NCBI GenBank assembly: GCA_021432635.1
Contig: MU270065.1
Span: 310,001 to 374,000, forward strand
DNA length: 64,000 bases
Source: Thozetella sp. PMI_491
Lineage: Eukaryota > Ascomycota > Sordariomycetes > Chaetosphaeriales > Chaetosphaeriaceae
Direction: 5' to 3'
Shown here: positions 34,364 to 44,184 of the stretch, one piece after another
Layout of the letters: every line of letters starts with the position of its first letter
Numbering within the stretch: the stretch's first letter is position 1
Translations under genes and position numbers: made by a program
Notes under the pieces: generated by a model
The model's database searches: none
What the model was told of the DNA's origin: nothing
What the model saw: the letters and a program-made list of their open reading frames with translations, nothing else

Positions 34364-36861
34364 CTAAACCGCTCGCGCGTGCTTTCCTACGCCCTTAGCT
34401 CCGACTTTGCGGATGGTCTGCTTGTCGAAACTGGGGGTCGGGCCGCTGGTGCCATGCAGAGGGCGGTTGAGACTTGGCCCGCTATTGCTGCTTGCAATCC
34501 ACTGCTCAAGTTGAGACTCCCCTTCTGAGTTCGGGCCGAGTTCAGGCTCGCCATCATCCTTATGGCAGTTGTTGCGGTGACGTCGGAGCTGGTCCTGGCG
34601 GTGAAAGTTGGCATCACAGCCGGGGTAACCGCAGCTGAATCGACCCTTTTCGTCATGGGTGCGTTTGTGTTTAGACAGATTGGAAGACTCGCTAAATCTC
34701 TTGCCGCAAATGTTGCACTTCAGCGGCTTCTCTCCTGTGTGGGTACGCATGTGCATGGCTGGGAACCGGTTAATACCCAAGGCTATTGAGCAAGGACATG
34801 CAACCTACTAAGTGCACTCTGGTGTCTAATCTTCTTCCCGCACGTTGGGCATTGCAGAGGCTTCTGATCCGAGTGTATCAGCTGGTGCTGGTCCAAGGCC
34901 TGCTTTGCAGAGAAACCTGCACCGCACTGATCGCAGGTATGGGGTTTATCTGTATGGTCAGCTTCAGCTCTCCAGGGCAATGGGTTGGAGGTAGAAGGGC
35001 TTAAACAAAACCACTTACATCCGACGTGCGTTTGCATGTGCCTCTCGATCTTGCTCCGCTGGGGGAACCCTCCTTTGCCGTCTGAGCCGCGGCAGCAGCC
35101 GTCCCATTGGCACAAATAACCACCGTCTCCTTTCGCCATTGATTTGACATGCGCAGCGTTGACATGGTCGAAGAGGTCGGTGGTGCTGTCGAACACTTTA
35201 CCGCAAAGGCCTGTCTTCGCATCTCGCCACTGACACTTGTGCTCCCAGTCAGGTCCCATCGTCACGTCTGTCCTAGGGGTCTCTGGATTGTCGCTCGGCG
35301 GTGTCTTGGGTATTGTGCTGGATGACTCAGGACTGGTTGTTGATCCTATAGTATTGCTGCTAGAGGTAGTTGGATGCTGTGGCTCGAAGCCCATCCTGCT
35401 AAAAGTGCCTGACATAGTGGCCATCGAGGAGAAGTGTTGTAGTGGAGATTGGGGCAACGAATGGTTGTCGATCGTAGGAGATGACAGCAATCCCGAAGTT
35501 GCCATGAGCTGAGCACTGGAGGTCCCATGAGGGACATAGCTGGCCGGGTCGACCAGTTGGTGCCGATGGCACTCGTTGAAGTGATGGACGAATGCTTCTG
35601 GAGTCGGAATACTAGATCCGCACTCGGTGTAGCCGCCAGGGAAGAACGAATTCGCCGCATACTGGTCGAAAAACCGATAGTTATCCAGGGATGGGAGGTG
35701 GCAGACGGAAAAATCGGGCATGGAATCTACCAGACATGACGGCCCGCGGCAGCCCGACGAGCCATGGCTGCCGTGCTGGCTGAAGACATGTGCCGTAATG
35801 TCACGCATCTCGACCAGCTCGCTGAAGGTTCCCGTATCATGGTGATATGACCCGTGGCTCTGTCCACCATCGCCCATGAGGAGGGTCTCGTTCAGCCCCA
35901 GGTCAGTCGAGCCGAAGGCGGAGGAGTGGGACTCGGCGGCATGCGCAGGCTGAAACTCCTGCGCATGATTGATGGAGATGAGAGCGGCTGCACCGTTCGC
36001 CACGTCGAAGTCTGGCCGATGGGGAGCAGACCGCTCCGGGCAATTTTGGTCGTTGCAAGCGTTGGTTGTGTTCTCGCACGAGACGTCAGTGCACTTGTCG
36101 GGCATGTTGCAGTCACTGTCACAGCAGCTTGACGCGGCGGAAGGGTCTTCGTCCCGATCCAGTTCGGCTCCGAAGAAATCGTGGTGGTCTTGGACAACCG
36201 CGATGGATTTTTGGAACGAGTCGGACGCAGTGCGCTGGTGCTGGTGCTGGTGCTGCTGAAAGTGGGCAGGGGGAACGGCATGCTGGCCGTCGAAGGGAGC
36301 GAACTGTGGCGAGGAGAAGGAGAACTGGCGCGAGAGGGCCGACGCCGTGCCGCCGCGGTGCGGGAGGCGCGATCCGTTGAAGACGGCGATGGTTTGGCAG
36401 TTGTCGAGGCAGCTGTCGTCGTGAGACAGCTGAGGATACATGTCCAAGAAAAAGCCAGGTGTGCCGGGCGCGACGCTCATCGAGTCGTCCATGAGGGAGT
36501 AGGACAGCCTCAGGTCGTCCATGTTCCCAAAGTCGTCGACGTGGGGGTCGTCGTGCGACCCAAGATCGGCGGCCGGGCGGTCCGAGGCGGCCATGATGTT
36601 ATTATTACGGTCCATCTGGTACTGCGGGTGCGGGTGCGACTGCCGAGGGGCTTCTGTCAGGTCCGAAGGCATTCCCAGGGACTGGCGGGGCCGGGAACGA
36701 AGAGGAGCAGACGGCCTGGGCATTTTGGATTGCGCAGTCGGCCGAGGCTTGCTCGTGGGGACGACTTGTGCGGGCGACATGAGATGTGTGCGGCCTGCTA
36801 GCGCGGACGGGTCGACCTTCGTGATGCCCCCCCGAGTGTGGGTGAGAACCTCGATGGCCAC
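34364..36861 (-). CDS. Zinc-responsive C2H2 transcription factor (Zap1/ZafA type)
   Basis: Likely activator of zinc-uptake genes under zinc limitation; nuclear. Three exons on the minus strand: 36861-35019, 34949-34809, 34758-34364 (792 residues, phase checked). The first 540 residues are low complexity with a His/Gln run and a striking Cys-rich cluster at 246-274 ([12 protein letters not shown], then eight more positions with Cys spacing), which resembles zinc-sensing regions of the family. The C-terminal DNA-binding block (about 542-725) has six fingers: CQW...C, LCQWDGC with [77 protein letters not shown], and a last [19 protein letters not shown]. The [22 protein letters not shown] finger is nearly the same as in yeast Zap1. 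The CQW/FPQR pair also matches. Ortholog assignment is by finger similarity; the regulon is inferred. Confidence 0.82.
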
Positions 36862-38322
36862 CTTGGTTTTTTGTCGGCGGGGCTGCGGTCGAGCGATGCT
36901 TGGTTACACCCACGGCAGGCCGTTTCGGTAGCGCCACTCGACCCTAACGCCAACGCCAGCCACGAGCGTGACTAAGTGCTGCAGCAGCACTCTGACCAAT
37001 CTTTATAGTCCGGTAGCACATCGAGGCGGGAATCACCAATAGGCTGGATTTCCTGCACCCATCGAACCCGATGCGCGTCGAAGCGAGCGGAAGGGAGCAG
37101 ACAGTTGGGACGCCAGAGAGACCCTGGGCGTCGTACAAAGACCCTCCCCTCCACCCATGGGCAAGAGGCCGGGAACGAGGCCAGCGACCAAATCTGTTCC
37201 TGCGGGCTCTCGGCGCCTGTTTGTCGGTGTAAATATCAGGCCGGAATCTCGGAAGGTTAGAGAAGCTTTCCGTTGGACTTGGAAGACAATTCTAGGACGT
37301 CCTGGCCAGTTTGCCTACTTGTGTCCCAGCCAGTAAAAGCCACTGCAATTACGCACCAAGCTAGTATCGATAAGCAACAACACCAAACTTGCGGAGCCCT
37401 GGCTATTAGAAATATCTGCCTTTTAGACTACCATGGGCGACTTGCACGTGTCTCTCTACGGATGTCTCGCGTAGATCAAGCAGATCTTTGGTTGACGAAG
37501 GCAATAAGCGACCGCTCCAAAAGTAAAAAGAAAAAGAAAAAGAAAAAGAAAAAGAAAAAGAAAAAGAAAAAGAAAAAGAAAAAGAAAAAGAAAAAGAAAA
37601 AGAAAAAGAAAAAGAAAAAGAAAAAGAAAAAGAAAAAGAAAAAGAAAAAGCAGCGATCTAGTTGCATCTAAGGAGCGACAACGTGTGGGTAGCCGCCTAC
37701 TTACACACGATGTTCCAGCAGCAAAAAAAAAAACCCAAAAAAACCAACAGTTGACAGGCAGTTAGCAGGGCGCAGCCACGTCTCACAGGGGGGCTTGGGA
37801 GGCTTCCCACCACGGTTACAGCATGTAGGTTCGTGAGACCCCTCTATTGCGGGGCCTTGGCCCCTCCATCGACCCCGCTTCTACGCCCCAAAGAGGCCTT
37901 CGACCGCGGGCGAGGCGACACCCTGTTGGCTGTTTGGAGGGGCAAGCTCCCACGAAGCCTTGCAAGCCTTGCAGGGTCCTCTCTCGGCCTTCCACACTGG
38001 GACCTCGAGCTACTGGCTAATCTTAACCGGCCAACCTCTCAGCCTTGGCGATAGCACTACTGCCAATATGAGACAAATCTGGTCCGCTCCGAGGTCATCT
38101 TGAAGCCGTCAAGCAGGTCCGACCCTCCCAGTTGCGCACACCTAAGCAAGCAAGCGAACTTCCTTCTCGCCGCCGGCCCTTCCTCGCCTCCGCAGGCCGC
38201 AGCTGCCGTCTGCCCGGAACCCGCCCTCCCCCGGTGCCGCACATTGCCGGCAATTTGCAAGCGAACTGTAAGCACTCAGCGACGCTGCCTCCCTGTAGCT
38301 ACCGGCTTCACAACTCGTCACC
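36862..38322. other. Divergent spacer between the zinc regulator and the SVIP-like gene
   Basis: No gene seen apart from the (AAAAAG)n repeat annotated separately. A CCAAT box lies near 37035. The lysine-only frames inside it come from the repeat. Confidence 0.5.
37525..37650. repeat. (AAAAAG)21 microsatellite
   Basis: Twenty-one perfect copies of AAAAAG (126 bp) without interruption on the plus strand. It lies about 660 bp upstream of the zinc-regulator start and about 670 bp upstream of the gene at 38323. Perfect arrays of this length usually vary between strains. Confidence 0.95.
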
Positions 38323-38779
38323 ATGGGCAATCTTTGCGGGAAAGCCAGCTCGGATCCGTTCGATCAGCCGGGCCGCACCCTCGGCTCCGCGCCGGTCCAG
38401 CCGACCAAGGCCTCGGTGCCGTCAAAGCGGTCGGTCGGCGGCCCTCCCCGCACCCTCGGGAGTAGCAACGCGGGAGCCAGCAGCCAGGCTGGCAGGGACG
38501 ACGCCCGCCGGAAAGCGGCAGAAGCAGCAGAGGTAAGTCTGATGAACGGCTGAGCATCCATGAGCCTGAGATGCCTATCTGCCACGCTCGCCCAGCCGGG
38601 GCCTTCTAACCCGTTCCTAGGCCCGCGCTCAAGGCGGCAGCAAGTCGACAGGTAAGCTGGGCGCACAGCTAGCAGCGCAGAAGAAGCAAACGCGGTCGGA
38701 GACGCTGAAGGAGGCGAGCGAGACGAACCGATTGCAGCGGGAGGCGGACGCCAACACCTCCGCTCTCAACCATAACTAG
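38323..38779 (+). CDS. SVIP-like small protein: N-myristoylation site plus Cdc48/p97-binding VIM motif
   Basis: 122 residues from two exons, 38323-38532 and 38621-38779 (phase 0). The N-terminus MGNLCGKASS has Gly2 for myristoylation and Cys5 for a possible palmitate, so membrane anchoring is expected. Residues 62-72 read RRKAAEAAEAR, an exact match to the VCP-interacting motif R-x5-AA-xx-R; intron 1 falls within it (E70|A71). In animals SVIP is a similarly built small protein (myristoylated N-terminus, then this motif) that binds p97 and restrains ER-associated degradation. The rest is Ser/Gly/Ala-rich and then helical and charged (AQKKQTRSETLKEASE, ending NTSALNHN). Homology to SVIP is inferred from layout and motif, not shown; the motif is short and could arise in an Ala/Arg-rich helix by chance. 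The start context (GTCACCATGGGC) is strong. Confidence 0.7.
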
Positions 38780-39955
38780 AGAGCTTGCAACTCCCTCGAT
38801 GCTGTGCTTCTTCCTCGCAGCAGACAGTCGAGGGAGAACCGAAGGTGGCTAGTGGTAACGCGCTCGTGGTAACGCCTCGTGACTGCGACTGCCTACTCCG
38901 TGTCTGGTCTACATGAGATAAGGCCGACACCATGATTGATTCTAGGTGCGAGGGGGAAAGGGAGTAGTATGAAGCTCGGTGTTCAACCTTAGTATCGGGA
39001 ACCGAGAGGGACATTTTGTATTTTCAAAGCCTAACAATGGCTAGGAGTATTTTGTCGCGAAGACATCTTACAGGTTGTTTGGAGGAGGGGGGAAGGGCGT
39101 TTTGAACTTGCGTTGTTAGGAGATATCCAGGAAAAGGATTGCTGCCGCATCTCCTATCCAGGGGATGCCTCGGTTCAGAGGTGCGCCGATATCTGAGCAT
39201 TGTTTACGTAGCTGTGCTGCAGTCTGTCGAGCAAGTCGAGAATGATGACGCAACAAGGTTATCCATCGCGTCTTACGATCCAGTCCCCCCCAAAGATATG
39301 CTAGGGAGGGAATTTCAGGTTGAACGGGCAGTCACTACCAGTCCAGGCAGCGGCCGTCAGGTTCCATTGTAAATGACTGAAGACCCGAGCAGTTTAGTTC
39401 TGCGAGCATGATGATCGCGCCAGTCTCTCAAAATACGGGTAGAATCACTTCCCTGCGTGCCCGCGCTTCACATTTCGAAAAGGCAGCCAGCAATACAACC
39501 CAAGTATGCATCCTTATTCACGCTCGCCTGTGTGTACCGACATCGGCATTCGGACGCCCGGTTCACTCAGGCTGTCGTGTCTCATTATCTATCTAGTGAT
39601 ACTGCGCAGATCGGCCCGACGTTGCGTAGGCAAACCATCATCACAAGAGCAGGTCATGGGCGGACGAATAGTGACTTGTCAGCTCGAGGCTTTCATTGTG
39701 GCAGCTATCTCAGCTACCCATACCGGGTTTTCACGATGATGACCTCGTCGTATGTAACACCCCAAACCCTGAAAGCAAATTCCCTGGGTGATGCCATGCA
39801 AGAGAAATCTTTTGGAAATACCACGCCCCCGGTGCCAAAGATACACAGACCCGTAACCCCCGTTCACCGATAACCCCTTTAAGCCTGTCGAGAACACTGT
39901 CAGCTCTTGTCGCTGGCGGGTCTCCCCTACACGGATCCACGGCGGGGTGGGCTTC
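38780..39955. other. Convergent 3' region, no gene seen
   Basis: About 1.2 kb between the stops of the SVIP-like gene and rpl35. Open frames here lack protein-like composition. Confidence 0.5.
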
Positions 39956-40568
39956 TCATACCTTCACGGCGAACTTTCGCTGGGGGAAGTGTGACAGGCG
40001 CTTCTTGGTCTTCTCCAGCTTCCGAGAGGCATCCTCCTCCGAGAGGCGGCGGCGGATGGCGCGGGTCTGCTTGGGTCTAAGGTCGAGCGGCAGGTACTTC
40101 TTGTTCTTGTAGAAGAGACGGAGCTGGGCGCGTTGCTTGGCGTTGATGACGGTCAGGACGCGAGCGATCGACTTGCGGAGGTCGTGGCTATATGAAAAAA
40201 AGACTCCCGGTCAGCCTCCTGATTCCATCCAAGTTTTCTTGCCCATCGGCCTCCGCCGGGTCGTACGTACATCTTGTTGAGCTTGGTGCCCGAGGACACG
40301 ATCTTCTGGATCCGGAGCTGGCCCAGCTCAGTCTTCAGCTCACCCAGCTGCTTGGTGAGCTCGTCCTTGTTCTTGGACCACAATTGGACCGCCTTGACCT
40401 TGCCGGTAGACTGCGACATGGTTGGTGAGCAGATGTTCCTCGAAGGGGGGGTGGGAGAAATTGGCTTCCCGCACTCGACAGGAAGGGTGACGCCCAGAGC
40501 AAGATATGCAAATGTCCCGAGGAAGTCTCAGGCATGTATAAAAACTCGGGGACAGGAGGGCTTACCAT
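39956..40568 (-). CDS. rpl35: 60S ribosomal protein L35 (uL29)
   Basis: Large-subunit protein near the polypeptide exit tunnel. My preferred model has three coding exons on the minus strand: 40568-40566 (just the ATG, followed by the donor GTAAGC), 40410-40271, and 40187-39956, giving 124 residues beginning [12 protein letters not shown]. An ATG-only first exon is common in fungal ribosomal protein genes, and the result matches the usual L35 N-terminus. A simpler model starting at the ATG at 40419 gives MSQSTGKV... and 126 residues. Family features: [35 protein letters not shown] (isoleucine codon split by the second intron), [19 protein letters not shown], and [10 protein letters not shown] at the end. 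It is head-to-head with rpl6. Confidence 0.95.
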
Positions 40569-40861
40569 TTTGACTGCTGTGCGTTAGTGATGGCTGGATT
40601 GTCGTCGGAAAAAGCACGAGGACTATGTTTGCGATGGTCTCCGAGTTCAAAAAACCTGCAGTTGGTGAATTAGGGCTGGAGGACAAATTTCGCTGGTCCG
40701 TGCATGGAGGCGCCCCCACCCCACCAACTCCAGCGAATCAGGGCCTAGTCGGCTTAGGTCTTCCACAGAAATCAACGGAGCCACGAGCAATTTCTCAAAT
40801 CTTCTCTCACGACGAGACGACTCCAACGACGAACCTTCCTTCAACTAACCACAACAGCACC
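40569..40861. promoter_or_regulatory. Shared divergent promoter of rpl35 and rpl6
   Basis: Only 293 bp separate the two start codons (40568 and 40862). Within it, TTCGCTGG at 40689-40696 and its exact reverse complement CCAGCGAA at 40730-40737 form an inverted pair. The arms are 33 bp apart and roughly central, a reasonable candidate for a shared factor site. The function is inferred. Confidence 0.55.
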
Positions 40862-41824
40862 ATGTCGTCCAAGACAGCACCCACGACCAAGACCTTTGGC
40901 AAGTCCACTCGGTCGGTGCCTCACCACTCCGAGAAGGCCCAGAAATGGTATCCCGCTGAGGCCGACGCCCAGCCGCGCAAGGTACGTTTATATGCCCAAA
41001 CTCCCTCGGAGCTCAGACGCCTGCATTTGCGTCTGCTTGGACGTGTGGGAGGCGAATTGGGCGAGGTTGCCCGGAGGGAGGGCTGCTCCGATCTGCTCGG
41101 GCTGTCCTCCAGACAGGGCAGACCACGGTCGTTCGCGAACACCATATGTCGCATCGCAGGCGGGACAATGAGGCTTCTATACTGGTTTGGAGGCCAGGAC
41201 GGTGGCTCCGGGCGCCGGTGCACCAGGTATTTCTGCAGCCAGACAAGAACGCTGACACGCCATGTACAGGTCCGCAAGGCCATCCGCGCCTGGACTCCCC
41301 GCAAGTCCCTCCAGCCCGGCACCATCCTCATCCTCCTCGCCGGTCGCTTCCGGGGCAAGCGCGTCGTGCTCCTCAAGACCCTCGACCAGGGCGTTCTCCT
41401 CGTCACCGGCCCTTTCAAGATCAACGGTGTGCCCCTCCGCCGCGTCAACTCGAGATATGTCATTGCGACGTCACAGAAGGTCGACCTCGCGGGCGTAGAC
41501 ACGGCAACGATCGACAAGGTCGCGGCCCCCAAGTACTTCACCGCGGACAAGACCAAGGAGAAGGCCGGCGAGGACGCTTTCTTCAAGAACGGCGAGAAGC
41601 CGCAGGTACGAGGCGCTACAGCACCAGGAACTTCGATAGAGATGACGGGAGGAGCTAACGAACTTTTACAGAAGAAGGAGATCTCCAGCAGCCGTGCGGC
41701 GGACCAGAAGTCGGTGGACAAGGCCCTCCTGGCCAACATCAAGAAGGTCGACATGCTCGCCAGCTACCTCGCCGCTTCTTTCAGCCTGCGCAAGGGCGAC
41801 AAGCCCCACGAGATGCAGTGGTAG
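40862..41824 (+). CDS. rpl6: 60S ribosomal protein L6 (eL6)
   Basis: Large-subunit structural protein. Three exons: 40862-40981, 41270-41605, 41672-41824, giving 202 residues, the usual length in filamentous fungi. It starts in a strong context (AGCACCATGTCG). Seen: [24 protein letters not shown] in exon 1; [33 protein letters not shown] and [20 protein letters not shown] (KOW-like core) in exon 2; the lysine-rich C-terminus in exon 3, ending HEMQW. Both introns (288 and 66 bp) are multiples of three and free of stop codons in frame, so an unspliced frame reads straight through. Exon assignment rests on conserved eL6 sequence and good sites (AAG|GTACGT ... GTACAG|GTC; CAG|GTACGA ... TTACAG|AAG). 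Confidence 0.95.
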   Translation: MSSKTAPTTKTFGKSTRSVPHHSEKAQKWYPAEADAQPRKVRLYAQTPSELRRLHLRLLGRVGGELGEVARREGCSDLLGLSSRQGRPRSFANTICRIAGGTMRLLYWFGGQDGGSGRRCTRYFCSQTRTLTRHVQVRKAIRAWTPRKSLQPGTILILLAGRFRGKRVVLLKTLDQGVLLVTGPFKINGVPLRRVNSRYVIATSQKVDLAGVDTATIDKVAAPKYFTADKTKEKAGEDAFFKNGEKPQVRGATAPGTSIEMTGGANELLQKKEISSSRAADQKSVDKALLANIKKVDMLASYLAASFSLRKGDKPHEMQW

Positions 41825-42792
41825 ACGGTGGTTGGGGGTCTCGGCGGTAGCGTGCGGTAGAGGTTTGCGGACTGGTATGGCTTGGCCACAATTGCATTTG
41901 GACGTTGACGGTCACGGTTCATCACGGCGTCTGTAATGAGGGTTTCCAGTCAAAGATCACAAAAATCAGGCTTTGCAATGGATCAGGGCTTTACGAACAA
42001 CACCTCGGGGCCGAACTGAGAGGGGCTTGCCGGGCTTCTTCAAGTGATATTCTTCAACCTGTATATGAGGACAGAAGCTGAAGGCCTGGGAAGTGAACCG
42101 GCTGTTGAGGACGGTCGTCTGCGGCTTCGCAGCATCAGAATAGACCCAGACAGCTTAACTCCTCCCACAAAAGGGCACCCGCCATCACGATTGAAAATGT
42201 TGGAAGCATAGGTGGTGCATATTACGTTATAAAACGACCGAGCCTAAATGGCCCCAAGCATTGTGTGTAGTGGACAGCTGCACTCGGAAGCGAGCAGTCG
42301 CTACTAAGTACAGCTAGGTATATCCGTAAGTAGATGGCAGGGAAGGTACACAGCACTGTAGGGTATTTCCCGTACGTCACTCCATAAAATTCCCTCGGCA
42401 GCAAGCGTGGCGCGCTACAGGATTGTCTGTATCGACTCTTCCGCTGTCGTGCTTCGCCGAGGCTACTGGCGCATCTGCATGCCTAGCCCTTTATTTTATT
42501 TTATTTTACCTTTTTTCCTTTTTTCTCTTGCCGGCGTGATTTCCTAAACGTGTTCTTTGAACTTATCCCCCGCGAGTCGATATTACGGTGACCTTGTTGG
42601 TTTTGTGGTGAGCCCTGAGTTCGGCTAGTGCGATTCGGTGACGCTATTTGTGTGGCGGGTCGCGGCGTGATTGTTGGGAAAGACTTAAGCCACAGCGGCT
42701 TAAGGCTTAAGCACACCTCGGCCTCAAACACCTTCAGGATTACGGGCATTCCACCACCACGCCCTCGAACATAGATGGTCTCGTGAGCGGCG
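41825..42792. other. Intergenic region between rpl6 and gos1
   Basis: No gene seen. A TTTTATTTTATTTTA stretch lies near 42490-42508. It holds the rpl6 3' UTR and the gos1 promoter. Confidence 0.5.
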
Positions 42793-43700
42793 ATGGCAGC
42801 CAACACAGGAAACACGGGCTGGGCCCAACTGCGCCAGCAGGCTCGAACACTCGAGACCCAGGTATGAACTTCTCGGCGGAGCGATTTGAGGCGCCCATTA
42901 CCCGGGTGGCCAGGAGGTCAGGAGGCTGACGCGCAACACGCATTCAGACCGAGACGCTCTTCCATACATATTCGCAGTTCTCGACAGCGGCAAACATACC
43001 ACCCAAACCGACGGAAGACGAGAAGACCACCGAGACGAAGCTCCAAGAGCTTCTCGAGAAGGTACGCCTAAATGCAAACCCCGAGATGCGCCTGGTCTTT
43101 TCGCGCCCGGGATGACCGGACGGCGTTTTCACCCCCCCCCCCCCTTCTCCCCCTTTTTGCTAGCATGCGGACCCCCAACTGACTAGTGTTCTGCAGCGTG
43201 AGAATGTCATCAACCAGCTTGCCAGGCTACTCGATTCGGAAGCGCAGCTCACATCATCGGCGCTCAAGCAGAACAACCTGACGCTCTTGCGGGAGAAGCT
43301 CGCCGAGCACCGGCGAGATCTGCAGCGACTACGGTCGACGCTCTCGGACGCGCGCAACCGGGCAAACCTGCTGTCGCACGTGCGCGATGACATCGATGCG
43401 TACCGGGCCAGCAACCCCGAGGCCGCCGAGGCCGAGTACATGCTCGACGAGCGCGGGCGGATCGACCGCAGCCACGAGGGCGTCGACAACGTTCTGAGCC
43501 GGGCCTATGCGGTCCAGGACAGCTTTGCTGTGCAGCGGGAGACGCTCGCCAGCATCAACCGCCGCATTACCATGGCGGCGAGCCAGGTGCCGGGACTCAA
43601 CAGCCTGATCGGGAGGATCTCGGCCAAGAAGAGGCGCGACGGCATCATCATGGGTAGCTTCATTGCCGTCTGCTTCCTCGTATTCTGGTTCCTCCTCTGA
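42793..43700 (+). CDS. gos1: Golgi SNARE Gos1 (GOSR1/GS28 family)
   Basis: Qb-SNARE of the Golgi for retrograde and intra-Golgi vesicle fusion. Three exons: 42793-42861, 42948-43061, 43197-43700 (228 residues, phase 0 at both junctions). It begins MAANTGNTGWAQLRQQARTL and continues TETLFHTYSQFS, the typical Gos1 start. Helical regions follow, then the SNARE motif in the last third (about 150-205: RAYAVQDSFAVQRETLASIN, QVPGLNSLIGRI), then a C-terminal anchor IIMGSFIAVCFLVFWFLL as a single tail-anchored membrane segment. Length is nearly the same as yeast Gos1 (223). Intron 2 contains a C13 run (43132-43144). Confidence 0.95.
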
Positions 43701-44184
43701 GACTTCATCTTAGGAGGACGGGAGAATATGTAGAAAACGGCAGGGGTTGGAGACACGAGTAAGAAGAGGAAAAGAAAGATGTGAAGGGACGAGTGTGTAC
43801 CCGTGTTTGAGTACCCCGTTGCATGGCGTGGCCCGGCGTTGGGGATGGAATTCGAATTCGTTCAGGACTCTATCCGGATAGGCCATATATTTACGCTCTA
43901 TACGGCGCTGCTTTCAGTTAGTGGAAGATGGCTAGGCTGGTTATTCCGAGCACATTGGCTTAAACGCGGGCGTCTTGTGGGATGTGAGTCAAGCGCGGTG
44001 CAATCGTCCCACCCGAGGAAGCCAACGTAGACTTTGCTTGTGGCCCTGGATTTGCATCTTAGCACCCCTGAAGGTGGCTGTTGGATAATAATAGGAGCTG
44101 GGTTGGGTATCACTGTCTATACTTGGTCGAAATTTGTCTAATGATACAAGAGTTTTTGGTTTCCCGTAGCGCATACGCCTTCCT
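43701..44184. other. Convergent 3' region of gos1 and atp10
   Basis: No gene seen. This is the 3' UTR space of two convergent genes. Confidence 0.5.

Noticed and set aside
36181-36801. 206-codon plus-strand frame within the zinc-regulator gene
   Set aside because: It is antisense to a confidently identified coding exon.
37273-37671. Lysine-rich 132-codon frame
   Set aside because: Almost all of it is the translated (AAAAAG)n repeat.
40625-40861. In-frame upstream extension of rpl6 (79 codons)
   Set aside because: It lies in the shared promoter, and the canonical eL6 start is at 40862 in strong context.
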